In this document: in pieces, positions 46,561 through 56,168 of the stretch | Numbering within the stretch: position 1 is the stretch's first letter | Layout: the number at the start of each line of letters is the position of its first letter | NCBI GenBank assembly: GCA_016287095.1 | Contig: JAEEVK010000001.1 | Span: forward strand, 1 to 64,000 | Direction of reading: 5' to 3' | Source: Lachnospiraceae bacterium | GTDB lineage: Bacteria > Bacillota > Clostridia > Lachnospirales > Lachnospiraceae | DNA: 64,000 nt | The notes under the pieces: generated by a model | Seen by the model: only the letters and a program-made list of their open reading frames with translations | Told to the model about the DNA's origin: nothing | Database searches by the model: none | Program-made: the position numbers and the translations under genes

Positions 46561-46585
46561 ATACCCGGTATTTTTAACCGGGTAT
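46561..46585 (-). promoter_or_regulatory. stem-loop between ydcF-like gene and S component
   Basis: ATACCCGGT and ACCGGGTAT form a perfect 9-bp stem with a 7-base loop. No U-run follows on the minus strand, so it is more likely a processing or stability element, or a leaky attenuator, than a full terminator. Confidence 0.5.
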
Positions 46586-46596
46586 TCTTGCTTTTA

Positions 46597-47328
46597 TCAA
46601 AATATAAAATCCTTTATCATTGCCAGTGATTCTCTGAAATAATTGTTTGGCCTGTAGAATGGCTCCGAATTGGCTCTGATCGGTGATACATTTTCAAGTC
46701 CGTGTTTTTTACACAGGAAAATCGCTCTATACAAATGAAAATCATTTGTTACAAGTCCGATACTCGCTCCTTCAGGGATCAGTATCTTGCTGAATTTGAT
46801 GTTCTCGTTGGTATTGGTTGATTTATCTTCCAATATTATCCTGTTAGACTCGATACCTGCGGATACCAGATAGTCCCTCATGCCTTCAGCTTCGGACATG
46901 ATCTCGTTGGTACCTTTTCCACCCGATACTATGCATTTCGTTTCGGTATTTCTTTTTAAATACTCCGTAGCTGCTTCGAGTCTGTATCTGAGTACCACAC
47001 TCGGACCGTCTTCTCTTATCTGTGCTCCCAATACAATGATATAATCAAGTCCGTCCTTGGGATCATTCTCCGAATAGGTTATCAGCCTTATCACTATACC
47101 GATTATGAGAACCAATACTATACAAGTTCCTGCTATCAGAGTTATATTAATCCAGTGGGGCAGTTTTTTAAACAACCCCACCTTTAATGATATACCTAAA
47201 CCTACAAGTATAACGCCTATTACACTCCAGATAAGATAAAAATGTGAACCGGCACGCACACGCATTATCATAAAACTATAGAAAAACGATAATGCAGCCA
47301 TTATATAAAGTATTATCCTGACTATCAT
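46597..47328 (-). CDS. YdcF/SanA-like DUF218 membrane protein
   Basis: About 243 residues. Three to four N-terminal hydrophobic helices (about 1-85) and a DUF218 domain: DYIIVLGAQIREDGPSVVLRYRLEAA, CIVSGGKGTNEIMSEAEGM, ILEDKSTNTNENIKFSK, GLVTNDFHLYRA. DUF218 proteins act in cell-envelope processes (ElyC/SanA/YdcF). ATG at 47328 with AGGTGG upstream. It lies between the esterase and the ECF S component; a role in vitamin uptake is not evident. Confidence 0.82.
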   Translation of the reverse strand: MIVRIILYIMAALSFFYSFMIMRVRAGSHFYLIWSVIGVILVGLGISLKVGLFKKLPHWINITLIAGTCIVLVLIIGIVIRLITYSENDPKDGLDYIIVLGAQIREDGPSVVLRYRLEAATEYLKRNTETKCIVSGGKGTNEIMSEAEGMRDYLVSAGIESNRIILEDKSTNTNENIKFSKILIPEGASIGLVTNDFHLYRAIFLCKKHGLENVSPIRANSEPFYRPNNYFRESLAMIKDFIF

Positions 47329-47347
47329 GCGCACCACCTTTATTTTT

Positions 47348-48943
47348 TTATCTGGTAAACTGTGAAATAAACTTCCAAGCCTGCTCGTTGGTATGATGTC
47401 TGCACTCGTGTACCTGATTATCTATGCTGGCAAATGCGGTACGGCAAACTCCATCCTCACTGTCATAATAGTTAATGGTAAGTATGGCATCACGGGATTC
47501 GTCACGAACCTTTTCCTGTCTGTCTCCGGGTACACCCCAAATAGGATCAGCCCACTTATCCTTATCTGCATAGCTTACATCAAATTTCTTCTTTAATTTC
47601 TGAACATCTGCAGCATACTGGATTCTCTCCATACCTGTCTCAGCTTGGAAAGGAAGCTCAGGTAAATGTGACTTTTCGCCGCCTGCATAGAACAACGGAA
47701 CAGCTACTGTAGTATTAAGCTTGTCTCCTAAATCCTTACCGAAAGGATTGTTTCTTACAGGGAAAAGTGCACACTGAGGCGCCATGCCTGCAAATACTTG
47801 AGGATATTCCTGATACATATCCCAGGTCTTGCCGCTGCCCATTGAGAAGCCTGAACAATAGATACGATGCTCATCGATCTTGTACTTTTTCTTGAGATCA
47901 TTTAATACTTCTATAACCTCAGTAGCGGTTACATCCTGATGATTTTCGATTGCAACATATAAGAAACCGTACCTGTGAGCTATCTCCCACCATCCCGATA
48001 CGAAGGTCAGGTACATTGTGGAATCTCCGCCGCCATGGAAACCGATAAGCAACGGTACAGGTCCTTTATCAAACAGACCATTGTTATAATATGCGAAATA
48101 TCCAACCTTATGCTCTTTCTCATCCTTATATCTGCCTCTGTTATCGGATGAAGTCTGTACAAGTGTAAAGCCGGCCTCTTCTGTCATATTGAGTGCTTCG
48201 AAATCAGGTTCAATCTCCATATTTCCGCACCACATCTTAAACTTGCGGACAAATGCCTTGAAGTCAGCCTTGTATTCAGCCTTATCTTTGATCAGCAGAT
48301 TTTCACAGCCATTAAATGCTGCATTAACCTCTGCATTATTGCCAACACTTAAGATACCGATATCTTTGCGCTCTACGTTTGGTACTACGCTTAAGTTTTC
48401 CATTGACAGACATGCGGGAGTGATCTCTCCGGGTCCCCATAAATATTCACCCTGAAGTGATTTAATAAGGTTCTTTGCTACATAATCTGCAGACTTGCCG
48501 TAGCTGTAGATATCAGCTCTGAATATTGCACCCTTTACAAAGAAGCCCTTAAATTCCTTTGTAAAGAAATCAGTGATCTCGATGATGCCATCCTTATAGT
48601 AAGGATTCATCTTTATTTCACTGATAAGTGATACATACAGGCTTTCATCAGCCTTATCCCATGCTCCCTCACATGTAGGATAAACAAAAAGCACGCTTGA
48701 ATCAACTGCTGAAGCAATATCTGCAAGTCCGCTTGTCTTTGCAAATTCAATCGCTTCATCCATTGATCTTCTGTTCTCCTCAAATACCAGTAATAACGGA
48801 GCTCTAAAGCTATAGTTTACTACCTCTCCATCGATCTCGGTCTTCGGTACAAAAACCTTCAAATAAAACTTTTCAAACTCGTGCTCCCAATACTTTCCGC
48901 CATCTGCCATAACTGTAACAGATGGTCTCTCCATCATAGCCAT
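47348..48943 (-). CDS. alpha/beta-hydrolase of the esterase-PHB depolymerase type
   Basis: About 531 residues, no signal peptide. The C-terminal 270 residues carry an alpha/beta-hydrolase fold: [15 protein letters not shown] for the oxyanion region, [24 protein letters not shown] with the nucleophilic serine elbow (GFSMGS), and a late histidine (QVHECRHH). The N-terminal half is not recognised. The substrate is unknown; feruloyl/acetyl ester cleavage is possible given the hemicellulose enzymes nearby. ATG at 48943 with AGGAGGG upstream. The gene sits inside the B12 transport series, 20 bases from ecfA. Confidence 0.7.
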   Translation of the reverse strand: MAMMERPSVTVMADGGKYWEHEFEKFYLKVFVPKTEIDGEVVNYSFRAPLLLVFEENRRSMDEAIEFAKTSGLADIASAVDSSVLFVYPTCEGAWDKADESLYVSLISEIKMNPYYKDGIIEITDFFTKEFKGFFVKGAIFRADIYSYGKSADYVAKNLIKSLQGEYLWGPGEITPACLSMENLSVVPNVERKDIGILSVGNNAEVNAAFNGCENLLIKDKAEYKADFKAFVRKFKMWCGNMEIEPDFEALNMTEEAGFTLVQTSSDNRGRYKDEKEHKVGYFAYYNNGLFDKGPVPLLIGFHGGGDSTMYLTFVSGWWEIAHRYGFLYVAIENHQDVTATEVIEVLNDLKKKYKIDEHRIYCSGFSMGSGKTWDMYQEYPQVFAGMAPQCALFPVRNNPFGKDLGDKLNTTVAVPLFYAGGEKSHLPELPFQAETGMERIQYAADVQKLKKKFDVSYADKDKWADPIWGVPGDRQEKVRDESRDAILTINYYDSEDGVCRTAFASIDNQVHECRHHTNEQAWKFISQFTR

Positions 48944-49017
48944 TTTACACCCTCCTAATTCTTCTCTGTATTCTGTGTTACAGGAGTATGATACCAAATA
49001 AATCGTTTTATTACCAA

Positions 49018-50718
49018 TTATTTATTGCTATTATTATTCAAGTATTGCTTAATTTCCCCAACTGTAACAACACGATCTATGATACCCTTGCTCATTCTGC
49101 TAACTGCAGTTGTATAGAAATTGTTTTTGCTTAAGAACTCGACTGTATCCCCTTTTGCGGTCAAACTCCCTCTGAACAGCATCGCACATCTGTCTGCACA
49201 TTCAGCTGCAAATTCTACATCATGAGTTACTATGACTATAGTTATACCCAAACTTTTTAGGTGCTTCAGGATTTTTATAAGATTCTTTTTTCTAAAGGCA
49301 TCGAGACCTTTTGTCGGTTCATCCAGTAGCATGATCTTAGGCTCAGTCGCAAGTACTATAGCCAGTGCCAGGAGTTGTTGCTCTCCTCCCGACAGGTCAT
49401 ATGGATGCTTATCCATCATATTGCTTAAGTCAAAAGGGAAATCCTGCAGCTTATCAAGGGCTTTTCTCTTTTCCAACTCTTCTCTTACTGTATTATGCAA
49501 AAACAGTGTCTGAACATCCTGCGGCAGCATCGATAAGCATTTGTTATACAGGCTTTGATTTTTGTATTCCTTCAGTTTCTTTCCAAATACCTTAATCGTA
49601 CCCTCATATGGTTTCAACAGTCCTGCAGCTGCATTTAATGCCGTGGTCTTTCCTGATCCGTTTCCGCCAAGCATACAGAATATCTCACCTGTATTTACAA
49701 TAAATGACAAATCTCTTAATGCATCATTATCATCTTTTGAATATCTTAAGCTTACATCCTTAAATTCAAGGGCGGGTAGTTTATCTGAATTTTCTTTATC
49801 TAGATTTACTTTTTTGTCTTGGTTATCTTTATTTTTTCTGTTTTCTTTAACTTGTGAATACTGCTTATTAATAGTTTTAAACAATAAGTTTCTTCCATCC
49901 CTTATTGATAAAGGAACAGATAAATCATTTTCGGCCAAATCTAATTTATCATTCAATCCGTTAAACACCCTATAGGCAGCAGGCAGAGCTTCAAATATTT
50001 CATCATCCTCTGAGATGCTTTTTAATACCTCTTTAGGTGAACCATCAAGGGAAAGCTCACCATTCTTTAATACCATCAGCCTGTCACATTCAGGTATCAG
50101 CTCCTCCAAACGGTGTTCGGCAATAATAATTGTTAATGAAAAATCCGAATTCAGTTTCTTTAGCGTTGTAAAAAACTCAGATGCCGATATCGGATCCAGC
50201 TGTGCCGAAGGTTCATCCAATATTAGGATTTTCGGATTCATCACCATGACCGAAGCCAGATTCAGCAGCTGTAACTGACCTCCGGACAGTTCGTTTACCT
50301 GTTTTTCATACCAGTCCTCTATGCCAAAATAAGATGCCATCTCAGCGACTCTGGCGGCCATCTCATCCATTGGCAGGTTCAGATTTTCAAGTCCGAATGC
50401 CAGTTCGTGCCATACTTTATCTGTCACAGCCTGATGCTTGGGATTCTGACCTACATAACCGATGTTTATTGTCCTGTTTATTTTTTTGTCAATATCGTAT
50501 TCTATTTCCTCGCCAAATAATCTGACTATTCCTTTTCTTTCTCCAAGCGGCACTATTTCAGGCTTAAGCATCTTTAAAAGTGTTGATTTTCCACTGCCTG
50601 TCGCTCCGCATAATACAATGAATTCTCCCTCGTTTACAGAAAAACTTACGTTCCTTATCACGGGATCGTTACATTTCGGATATTTAAATATCAGATTTTC
50701 GACATTAAGTATTTCCAT
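49018..50718 (-). CDS. ECF transporter double ATPase (EcfA1-EcfA2 fusion)
   Basis: 566 residues with two complete ABC domains. First: [16 protein letters not shown] near residue 40, [41 protein letters not shown]. Second: [18 protein letters not shown] near residue 350, [42 protein letters not shown] low-complexity Asn/Lys/Asp linker (about 285-315) joins them. In most species the two ATPases are separate genes. The start overlaps the ecfT stop by 28 bases, so the two are translationally coupled. Confidence 0.94.
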   Translation of the reverse strand: MEILNVENLIFKYPKCNDPVIRNVSFSVNEGEFIVLCGATGSGKSTLLKMLKPEIVPLGERKGIVRLFGEEIEYDIDKKINRTINIGYVGQNPKHQAVTDKVWHELAFGLENLNLPMDEMAARVAEMASYFGIEDWYEKQVNELSGGQLQLLNLASVMVMNPKILILDEPSAQLDPISASEFFTTLKKLNSDFSLTIIIAEHRLEELIPECDRLMVLKNGELSLDGSPKEVLKSISEDDEIFEALPAAYRVFNGLNDKLDLAENDLSVPLSIRDGRNLLFKTINKQYSQVKENRKNKDNQDKKVNLDKENSDKLPALEFKDVSLRYSKDDNDALRDLSFIVNTGEIFCMLGGNGSGKTTALNAAAGLLKPYEGTIKVFGKKLKEYKNQSLYNKCLSMLPQDVQTLFLHNTVREELEKRKALDKLQDFPFDLSNMMDKHPYDLSGGEQQLLALAIVLATEPKIMLLDEPTKGLDAFRKKNLIKILKHLKSLGITIVIVTHDVEFAAECADRCAMLFRGSLTAKGDTVEFLSKNNFYTTAVSRMSKGIIDRVVTVGEIKQYLNNNSNK

Positions 50719-51569
50719 CTGAATTTCTCCATAAGTTTTAATATAATCGGGATCAATATCATAACAACATAGGAAACATATCCTATTATATTAATGGTGT
50801 CCGGTTCTGCTATCTTAAGCAGCGGATAAAATACGGTATCAAATGAACCACAAGCTATGGCCATCACTATCGGTACCAGACATAAAACAGTGATACCTAT
50901 AACTATAGCATCACGCTTTTTAAATTTCAGAGTAGAAAATGATTTTCTTTTACCCTCTCCGTAACCACGTGCTGCCATACTGTCCGCAGTGATTATGCCG
51001 TTTTCAATACCCCACGAAACTGTAGCAGACAAAACATTCATGCTGCCGTTTATCCTGTCTATGGCATTGTCATCTTTATTTATCCCGATGGCTTTTTGTG
51101 CGTTTGCAGTTATCCTTCTCTGTTCACGCAGCATGGGTATATACCGTAATCCCATCGACAAAATAAGTGCGGTTTTGGGTGATACCCTTCCGAATAAATA
51201 TAGCAGTCTGTCGCTTGTCATTATCTCAGAGAATACCCTGAAAAGATAAAGCACACCGACCACCATAATGGCTGAATTAATACCAAATATGAAAGCTTCT
51301 TTAGTTATCGGATTATCGTTTATGATAAACAATACCGTTGCGCCGTTATGTGAAAACAACGGTCTGACAAGTGCCAAAATCAAGCCCAACAGTAAATACC
51401 ATATATGAGTACTTAGTTTATTTTTTACAGGTAATATTACAAACTGTATAAATCCACCGACAAAGGAAATGATATGCAGGAAAGGATTCATCGTAAACAT
51501 CGACACAACCAGTACTGACATATAATAGACAAAAACCGTTATTGGATTATATTCTTTGATATCCCGCAT
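50691..51569 (-). CDS. ECF transporter T component
   Basis: About 292 residues with five to six membrane helices and the EcfT coupling motifs that bind the ATPases. Seen: LSMGLRYIPMLREQRRITANAQKAIG and the later SMAARGYGEGKRKSF, containing the ARG signature. ATG at 51569 with AAAGGAG upstream. It follows the toroid/DUF4430 gene by 43 bases and overlaps ecfA. This scaffold would serve the cobalamin S component. Confidence 0.93.
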   Translation of the reverse strand: MRDIKEYNPITVFVYYMSVLVVSMFTMNPFLHIISFVGGFIQFVILPVKNKLSTHIWYLLLGLILALVRPLFSHNGATVLFIINDNPITKEAFIFGINSAIMVVGVLYLFRVFSEIMTSDRLLYLFGRVSPKTALILSMGLRYIPMLREQRRITANAQKAIGINKDDNAIDRINGSMNVLSATVSWGIENGIITADSMAARGYGEGKRKSFSTLKFKKRDAIVIGITVLCLVPIVMAIACGSFDTVFYPLLKIAEPDTINIIGYVSYVVMILIPIILKLMEKFRWKYLMSKI

Positions 51570-51612
51570 GTCCTCTCCTTTCCGTTGTAAAACATTTAAT
51601 CTAAATAGATTT

Positions 51613-53451
51613 TCATTTAAGAGAATCATTACCAAGATCAAGTGTATAACACCATTCTATTATATCCCCGTCTTTTAATTCATATCCACCGCATCCGACC
51701 GATGGCAGGACTCCGTTTACTTTATATACCCAGCCGGACAGATCGCCGTAGTCATTTTCATAAAGATAATTTATTCCGGAAATATAAACTATATCAGAAC
51801 TGCCCTCATGTTCAACGCTGATGTTGTATTTTTTTGCTGCCTCAAGCAGAATATCGTATACTGTTTCACCTTTTTCAAGGTCGAATCCTGTAGTTTTTAG
51901 TACAACATAATCTTCAGGTATATGCTCATTTTTCTCTTTATCTTTAAGGATATCGCAGGTTATGGACATAGTAACCGTACCGACTGCGTTTGATTTTAGA
52001 GTTTCCTGTCCATAGTAATTTTCTGGGCTGCTAAAATCTGTAAATATGATTATAAGTACTCCTGCTAAACCAACCAGCCCGACAAATAGATAATTCTTCC
52101 AGTGTTTCTTTAATACAAACAATAATATACTTACAGCAAGACAAACACCAAGTAATATGATTATTGCATATGTTTTATATCCGGAGTTTTTACCGGCATT
52201 TTTGTCAGAACTATTATCTGCATACTCGGAGTCTAAATCTGTATCATTTATTGAATTCTCATTTTTGTTTTCTTTTGAATCTTTATTATTGTTATTTATA
52301 TTACTGTCATTTATGTTATTACCATTTATATCAGTATCACTTTTATTGTTTTCTTTACTATTTGCATTATTATCGTCATTAGAAGCACTTTTACTTTCAC
52401 TTAAAACGCCTGTATCCCCATAAGTCACCGTCAGTTTTGTCTCATTTACATCTCTGACATACAGAGGTGTCAGGCCTTCTCGCATTCTAAGATATGCCAC
52501 CATAGCATAAAATGTCTGTACGGTTGCAGAAGGATTTGATGCATCATCCTTTTTATGAGAAAAACTGCCATCAGACAATCTGTATTTCATCAATCCGTCA
52601 AATAAAGTGTTCCCGTTTTTTATAAATCTTTCGTCCGTAGCACAGTCAATACCCAATGCTGAAAGCGCAGTAATAACCTGTGCGTTGCTCTCCGCATTTT
52701 CCACACCAAAGCTTGAAAATCCACCATCATCAAGCTGACTGTTTGAAAGGAAATTGATCGCATTTTCTACCAGTAACTCCAGTATCCCATCATTTACTAT
52801 CGGTTTTTCGTTATATTCAGTAGAAGTACTTATTTTTGCCTGTCCGCTGCCTGTATATAACGGTGCAAGTGCGGTCAATGTCATCGCTGTAACGTCTACA
52901 TCACCGTAATTGCCTGTTACCGACCAGCCACCATCCTCATGGCACAGTTTTACAATATTTTCCAATATTTCATCCAGTGAAATATTTCCGGTATATCCGT
53001 TATTAATCAAATGAAGACCGAACACATAGCTCATAATACCCTGGCCGCCCACGGTACCATCAGACATGCATCGGTCTATATATTCTCTATTTCCGTCAGA
53101 AAAAGACAACAGTAAAGAAAACTTCAGCCTTGCCGAAGCTCCTTTGACATCCTTTTCATTTAAATAATTTTCAAGCGCACTGCGGTATTTTTCCAGATCA
53201 TAACCACCATACTGTGACAGACCAAGTACATACCATTCTGCAGTACCGCCTATTTTTTCAGGGAAAACATCTGATAAAAGCGCCTGAGCATCCTGTACTC
53301 CGGCCTCTTCTGCATTAAAAGAAACTATGTCTTCAATGACACTTTTTGCTTCATTTTTAGCGTTAAAATCAGCTTTAGTATATGTTCCATTAATGCATAA
53401 TAATATGCTGATTAATATGCAAGTAAATATAAATATATAACTTTTCTTCAT
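51613..53451 (-). CDS. transcobalamin/intrinsic-factor-like membrane protein: alpha-toroid + TM hairpin + DUF4430
   Basis: 612 residues. Signal-type helix at 4-22. Residues about 35-325 form an alpha/alpha-toroid with squalene-cyclase-like repeats (DGGWSVTG..DVTAMTLTAL, DGGFSSFG..NAQVITALSAL, DGSFSHKK..SATVQTFYAM). Residues 352-424 are an Asn/Asp/Lys linker. Two membrane helices lie at about 427-447 and 453-471, then a DUF4430 domain at about 490-605 (GETVYDILLEAA, LSGWVYKVNGVLPSVGCGGYELKDGDIIEW). Toroid and DUF4430 are the two folds of animal intrinsic factor/transcobalamin; DUF4430 is related to their C-terminal domain. The gene follows the first DUF4430 gene and precedes ecfT, downstream of the B12 riboswitch. 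Probable surface B12 receptor; binding is inferred. Confidence 0.82.
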   Translation of the reverse strand: MKKSYIFIFTCILISILLCINGTYTKADFNAKNEAKSVIEDIVSFNAEEAGVQDAQALLSDVFPEKIGGTAEWYVLGLSQYGGYDLEKYRSALENYLNEKDVKGASARLKFSLLLSFSDGNREYIDRCMSDGTVGGQGIMSYVFGLHLINNGYTGNISLDEILENIVKLCHEDGGWSVTGNYGDVDVTAMTLTALAPLYTGSGQAKISTSTEYNEKPIVNDGILELLVENAINFLSNSQLDDGGFSSFGVENAESNAQVITALSALGIDCATDERFIKNGNTLFDGLMKYRLSDGSFSHKKDDASNPSATVQTFYAMVAYLRMREGLTPLYVRDVNETKLTVTYGDTGVLSESKSASNDDNNANSKENNKSDTDINGNNINDSNINNNNKDSKENKNENSINDTDLDSEYADNSSDKNAGKNSGYKTYAIIILLGVCLAVSILLFVLKKHWKNYLFVGLVGLAGVLIIIFTDFSSPENYYGQETLKSNAVGTVTMSITCDILKDKEKNEHIPEDYVVLKTTGFDLEKGETVYDILLEAAKKYNISVEHEGSSDIVYISGINYLYENDYGDLSGWVYKVNGVLPSVGCGGYELKDGDIIEWCYTLDLGNDSLK

Positions 53452-53467
53452 TTATAAATATAATATA

Positions 53468-53493
53468 CTCCCGCCTGCTTTCACAGACGGGAG
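53468..53493 (-). promoter_or_regulatory. intercistronic stem-loop between the two DUF4430 genes
   Basis: CTCCCGTCTG pairs with CAGGCGGGAG (one G-U), 6-base loop, followed by an AT-rich stretch without a clean U-run. Such stems often protect the upstream message, which would raise the secreted DUF4430 protein above the transporter. Confidence 0.6.
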
Positions 53494-53505
53494 ATATAAA
53501 AAGGA

Positions 53506-54411
53506 TCAGTCGACAACCTTAACCTTGTAAGTAACTCCGGCATACTCGATGGTCTTAGGAGCTTTCTTATCTTTATTTGCAGACTTAGAATAGGTAACCT
53601 TACCCTTCTTGCCGGTAGATACCTTTCCGTTCTTAACTACAGTGTATTTCTTATCCTTTACCTCTATGGTTTCACCCTTAAGAGGCTGAACAAATACAAC
53701 ACAAGCAGGAGCGATGATGATGTTATCATCTCCGGTTACTGCAGAAACATAATAACTTCCGCAAGCAGCTGCGGGTACCTTTACATAACCCTTCTTGCTG
53801 GTAACAAGACCTGAATCAATACCATTGACTGTGATCTTAGCACCTGCATAAGGAATAGCATTGGGTACGCCTGCCATATAATCCCATTCGATAGTGCAGA
53901 GCTTTAACTTGATCATATTGCCTTCTTTAACGCTCTTTACTCTCTTGGTAAAATAGGTATACTTATCGCTGAAAGTATTAACATCAACATAGCAGTAAGC
54001 ATTAACGTAATCATTATCAGCTACGGGATCTGCTAAATTGTATGCATATGCATCATTTACCATGTAACCATAGCTACCGCCGTTCTCAATACCCCAGAGC
54101 TTGGTAAGTGAAAGACCATACTCTGTGTCTTCAGCTGCAAAACCGTCTGCAGCACCACCCTTAAAGTACTTCTCATGAGCGCAGTAAAGGGCATCATAAA
54201 CAGTATAAGCACCGTCTTCATCAACATCGGTAACTTCTACGGTTTTCTGCTTAACAACCTGTGCTCCGGTATCATCAGCTATAGTAACGAATACTTTGAT
54301 CTCGTCTTCAGCTGCTGATGCTTTAGTGTTGCCGGCAAAACCGGTAAAACCAGTCATGATCAAGGCCGCAATCAGGATCATAGACAGAAATTTAGATAAT
54401 CTTGTTTTCAT
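53506..54411 (-). CDS. secreted DUF4430 protein (probable extracellular B12-binding protein)
   Basis: 301 residues with a signal peptide (MKTRLSKFLSMILIAALIMT, cleavage near ASAAED at about 34). Residues about 38-160 form a DUF4430/transcobalamin C-like domain (TVEVTDVDEDGAYTVYDALYCAHEKYF, LWGIENGGSYGYMVNDAYAYNL, DNDYVNAYCY). A second beta domain follows (about 165-240, Ca/Ig-like), then a C-terminal Lys-rich repeat-like piece (KKYTVVKNGKVSTGKKGKVTYSK). No LPXTG or membrane anchor. It is the first gene under the cobalamin riboswitch, with CGGAGG upstream of ATG. It likely captures cobalamin for the membrane receptor. Confidence 0.8.
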   Translation of the reverse strand: MKTRLSKFLSMILIAALIMTGFTGFAGNTKASAAEDEIKVFVTIADDTGAQVVKQKTVEVTDVDEDGAYTVYDALYCAHEKYFKGGAADGFAAEDTEYGLSLTKLWGIENGGSYGYMVNDAYAYNLADPVADNDYVNAYCYVDVNTFSDKYTYFTKRVKSVKEGNMIKLKLCTIEWDYMAGVPNAIPYAGAKITVNGIDSGLVTSKKGYVKVPAAACGSYYVSAVTGDDNIIIAPACVVFVQPLKGETIEVKDKKYTVVKNGKVSTGKKGKVTYSKSANKDKKAPKTIEYAGVTYKVKVVD

Positions 54412-54529
54412 ATCTCTTATCCTCCGATAGATTTATTTATAATTCTACTTTCCATATATGAAAAACAATAGAAAGTAAAATCATATATAAAGCAGCTCTC
54501 TGTATTCAAGACAGTAAAAAACTGTCATA

Positions 54530-54785
54530 CAAAATCCGGTGCTCGCAGACGACCAAGGTCTACAGAAAACACGGCTAAGTCTTCCGGCTCATATACTCTA
54601 CATATCTCACTCATCTTCTCGAAAGCCTAAGCCTCAATGATGTTAAAGAATAAATACTTGCGGCGGTATTTATCCCCGTTCGATATGCCATGATACCAAA
54701 ATGCATCGATGTCGTATATTTACGGCGGCGGGCCCGCTCAGGTTTTTCACCTGATTCCTTACTCCGCTACTGCTTATTAACAAAT
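54530..54785 (-). promoter_or_regulatory. cobalamin riboswitch
   Basis: Minus-strand core at 54721-54760 reads GGAATCAGGTG-AAAAACCTGAGCGGG-CCCGCCGCCGTAA in order, matching the conserved GGGAAnnnGGTGnAAnnCC...CCCGCCACTGTA part of B12 riboswitches. The B12 box (GAGCCGGAAGACTTAGCCG) is at 54571-54590. Downstream, GACAGT-TTTTT-ACTGTC and a further hairpin (about 54430-54480) stand before the ribosome site and may form the expression platform. It fills the 373-bp gap upstream of the DUF4430 gene. Boundaries are approximate and no promoter was identified. Confidence 0.85.
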
Positions 54786-56080
54786 TAATAAATCCTTGCT
54801 ATGGCATCCTTCATCTCAAATCTTGCCTTCTCGGCATCTATGGTCTTGTAGATTCCGTTTTCATACAGGATCTTTCCGTCAACCATAGTCATCACAACAT
54901 CGGATGCCTGGGCACTGTATACTAAAAGATTCATAATATCAAAAGCAGGATACATATGAGGCTTATCCATGGATACGGCTATAATATCCGCTCTCTTACC
55001 GACCTTTAACTCACCTGTATCGGTCCTTCCAAGAGCCCTTGCTCCGTTAACCGTAGCCATTTTCAGCACCTGTCCGGCATTGAGCACGGTAGCGTCTGAG
55101 GCTTTATTCTTTATCAGCAGTGAACCGAGGTGCAGTTCCTCAAACATATTCAGGTTATCATTGCTGGCACATCCGTCTGTACCTATAGCCACATTGAGGC
55201 CTTTCTCAAGCATCTTATCTATTGGAGCAAAACCTGAAGCCAGCTTGCAGTTGCTTGAAGGATTAAAAACAGGCGAAACCTTCTTTTCCTTCATGATCTC
55301 TATATCACTGTCCTCAACCCATACACAGTGTGCAGCATAGGTATTCTCATCAAGTATACCCATTTTATCAAGATAACCGATCGGAGTAAGTCCTCCATGT
55401 CTCTGCTTACACTCCTCATGCTCGCGTCTGGTTTCGGAAACATGCACATTGATATTGGTATGCAGGCTCTTGTTTGCTTCAACAATCTTTCTGACAAAGC
55501 CCTCATTGGTCAGATATTCAGAATGCAGGCAGAACTCAGAAATCACCCTGTCATCATCATCCTTAAGGTTCTTTACTATATTTACACACTCATTAAACCT
55601 GTTCTTCGGTATTTCTTCAGTCTCCGAGAAAGACAGACCAACACGGCAGACATTACCCTTTATACCCGAACCTTTAAGCACTTCCCATGTAGCTTCAGGA
55701 AAATCATACATTTCCGATACGCAGGTAGTACCACCGGCCAGCATTTCCATCACTGCCCAGCGCTCACCGATCTCGATATCCTTGGGAGTCAGCTTGGCCT
55801 CTATAGGGAAAATGGCTGTCTCCAGCCACTCCTGCAGGGCGAGTCCTCCGCCGACACCTCTGAGAAGTGTCATAGGTCCGTGCCCGTGAGCATTAACCAG
55901 ACCGGGCATAAGTATCATACCGCGCATATCCTTTTCAGCATCGCACTCAGGTGCGTCCCTGTCCGGACCTATGTACTTTATATACTTATCCTCTATACAT
56001 ATACAGCTTCCTTCGAGAACCTGAAATTCTCCGTTCTCACCTGTGGCAAGTATAATGCCGCCTGTCAATTTCAAACTCAT
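54785..56080 (-). CDS. amidohydrolase, 5'-methylthioadenosine/S-adenosylhomocysteine deaminase-like
   Basis: 431 residues, metal-dependent amidohydrolase of the TrzN/MtaD/SAH-deaminase group. Metal ligands: H65 and H67 in PGLVNAHGHGP, HVSE, AAHCVWV, and the aspartate in IGTDGCASNDNLNMFEE. Family members deaminate MTA, SAH, adenosine or guanine derivatives; the exact substrate is not determined. The gene ends just before the cobalamin riboswitch. Its context with C1 metabolism makes an SAH/MTA role plausible. Confidence 0.85.
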   Translation of the reverse strand: MSLKLTGGIILATGENGEFQVLEGSCICIEDKYIKYIGPDRDAPECDAEKDMRGMILMPGLVNAHGHGPMTLLRGVGGGLALQEWLETAIFPIEAKLTPKDIEIGERWAVMEMLAGGTTCVSEMYDFPEATWEVLKGSGIKGNVCRVGLSFSETEEIPKNRFNECVNIVKNLKDDDDRVISEFCLHSEYLTNEGFVRKIVEANKSLHTNINVHVSETRREHEECKQRHGGLTPIGYLDKMGILDENTYAAHCVWVEDSDIEIMKEKKVSPVFNPSSNCKLASGFAPIDKMLEKGLNVAIGTDGCASNDNLNMFEELHLGSLLIKNKASDATVLNAGQVLKMATVNGARALGRTDTGELKVGKRADIIAVSMDKPHMYPAFDIMNLLVYSAQASDVVMTMVDGKILYENGIYKTIDAEKARFEMKDAIARIY

Positions 56081-56168
56081 ATTTTCTTCCTCGTGGTTAA
56101 CATTTTTAGATTTTTCGCCGGTGACTCAACTGTTAAAGCAGTCAAATCATACCTCATGACGGCAAAGA

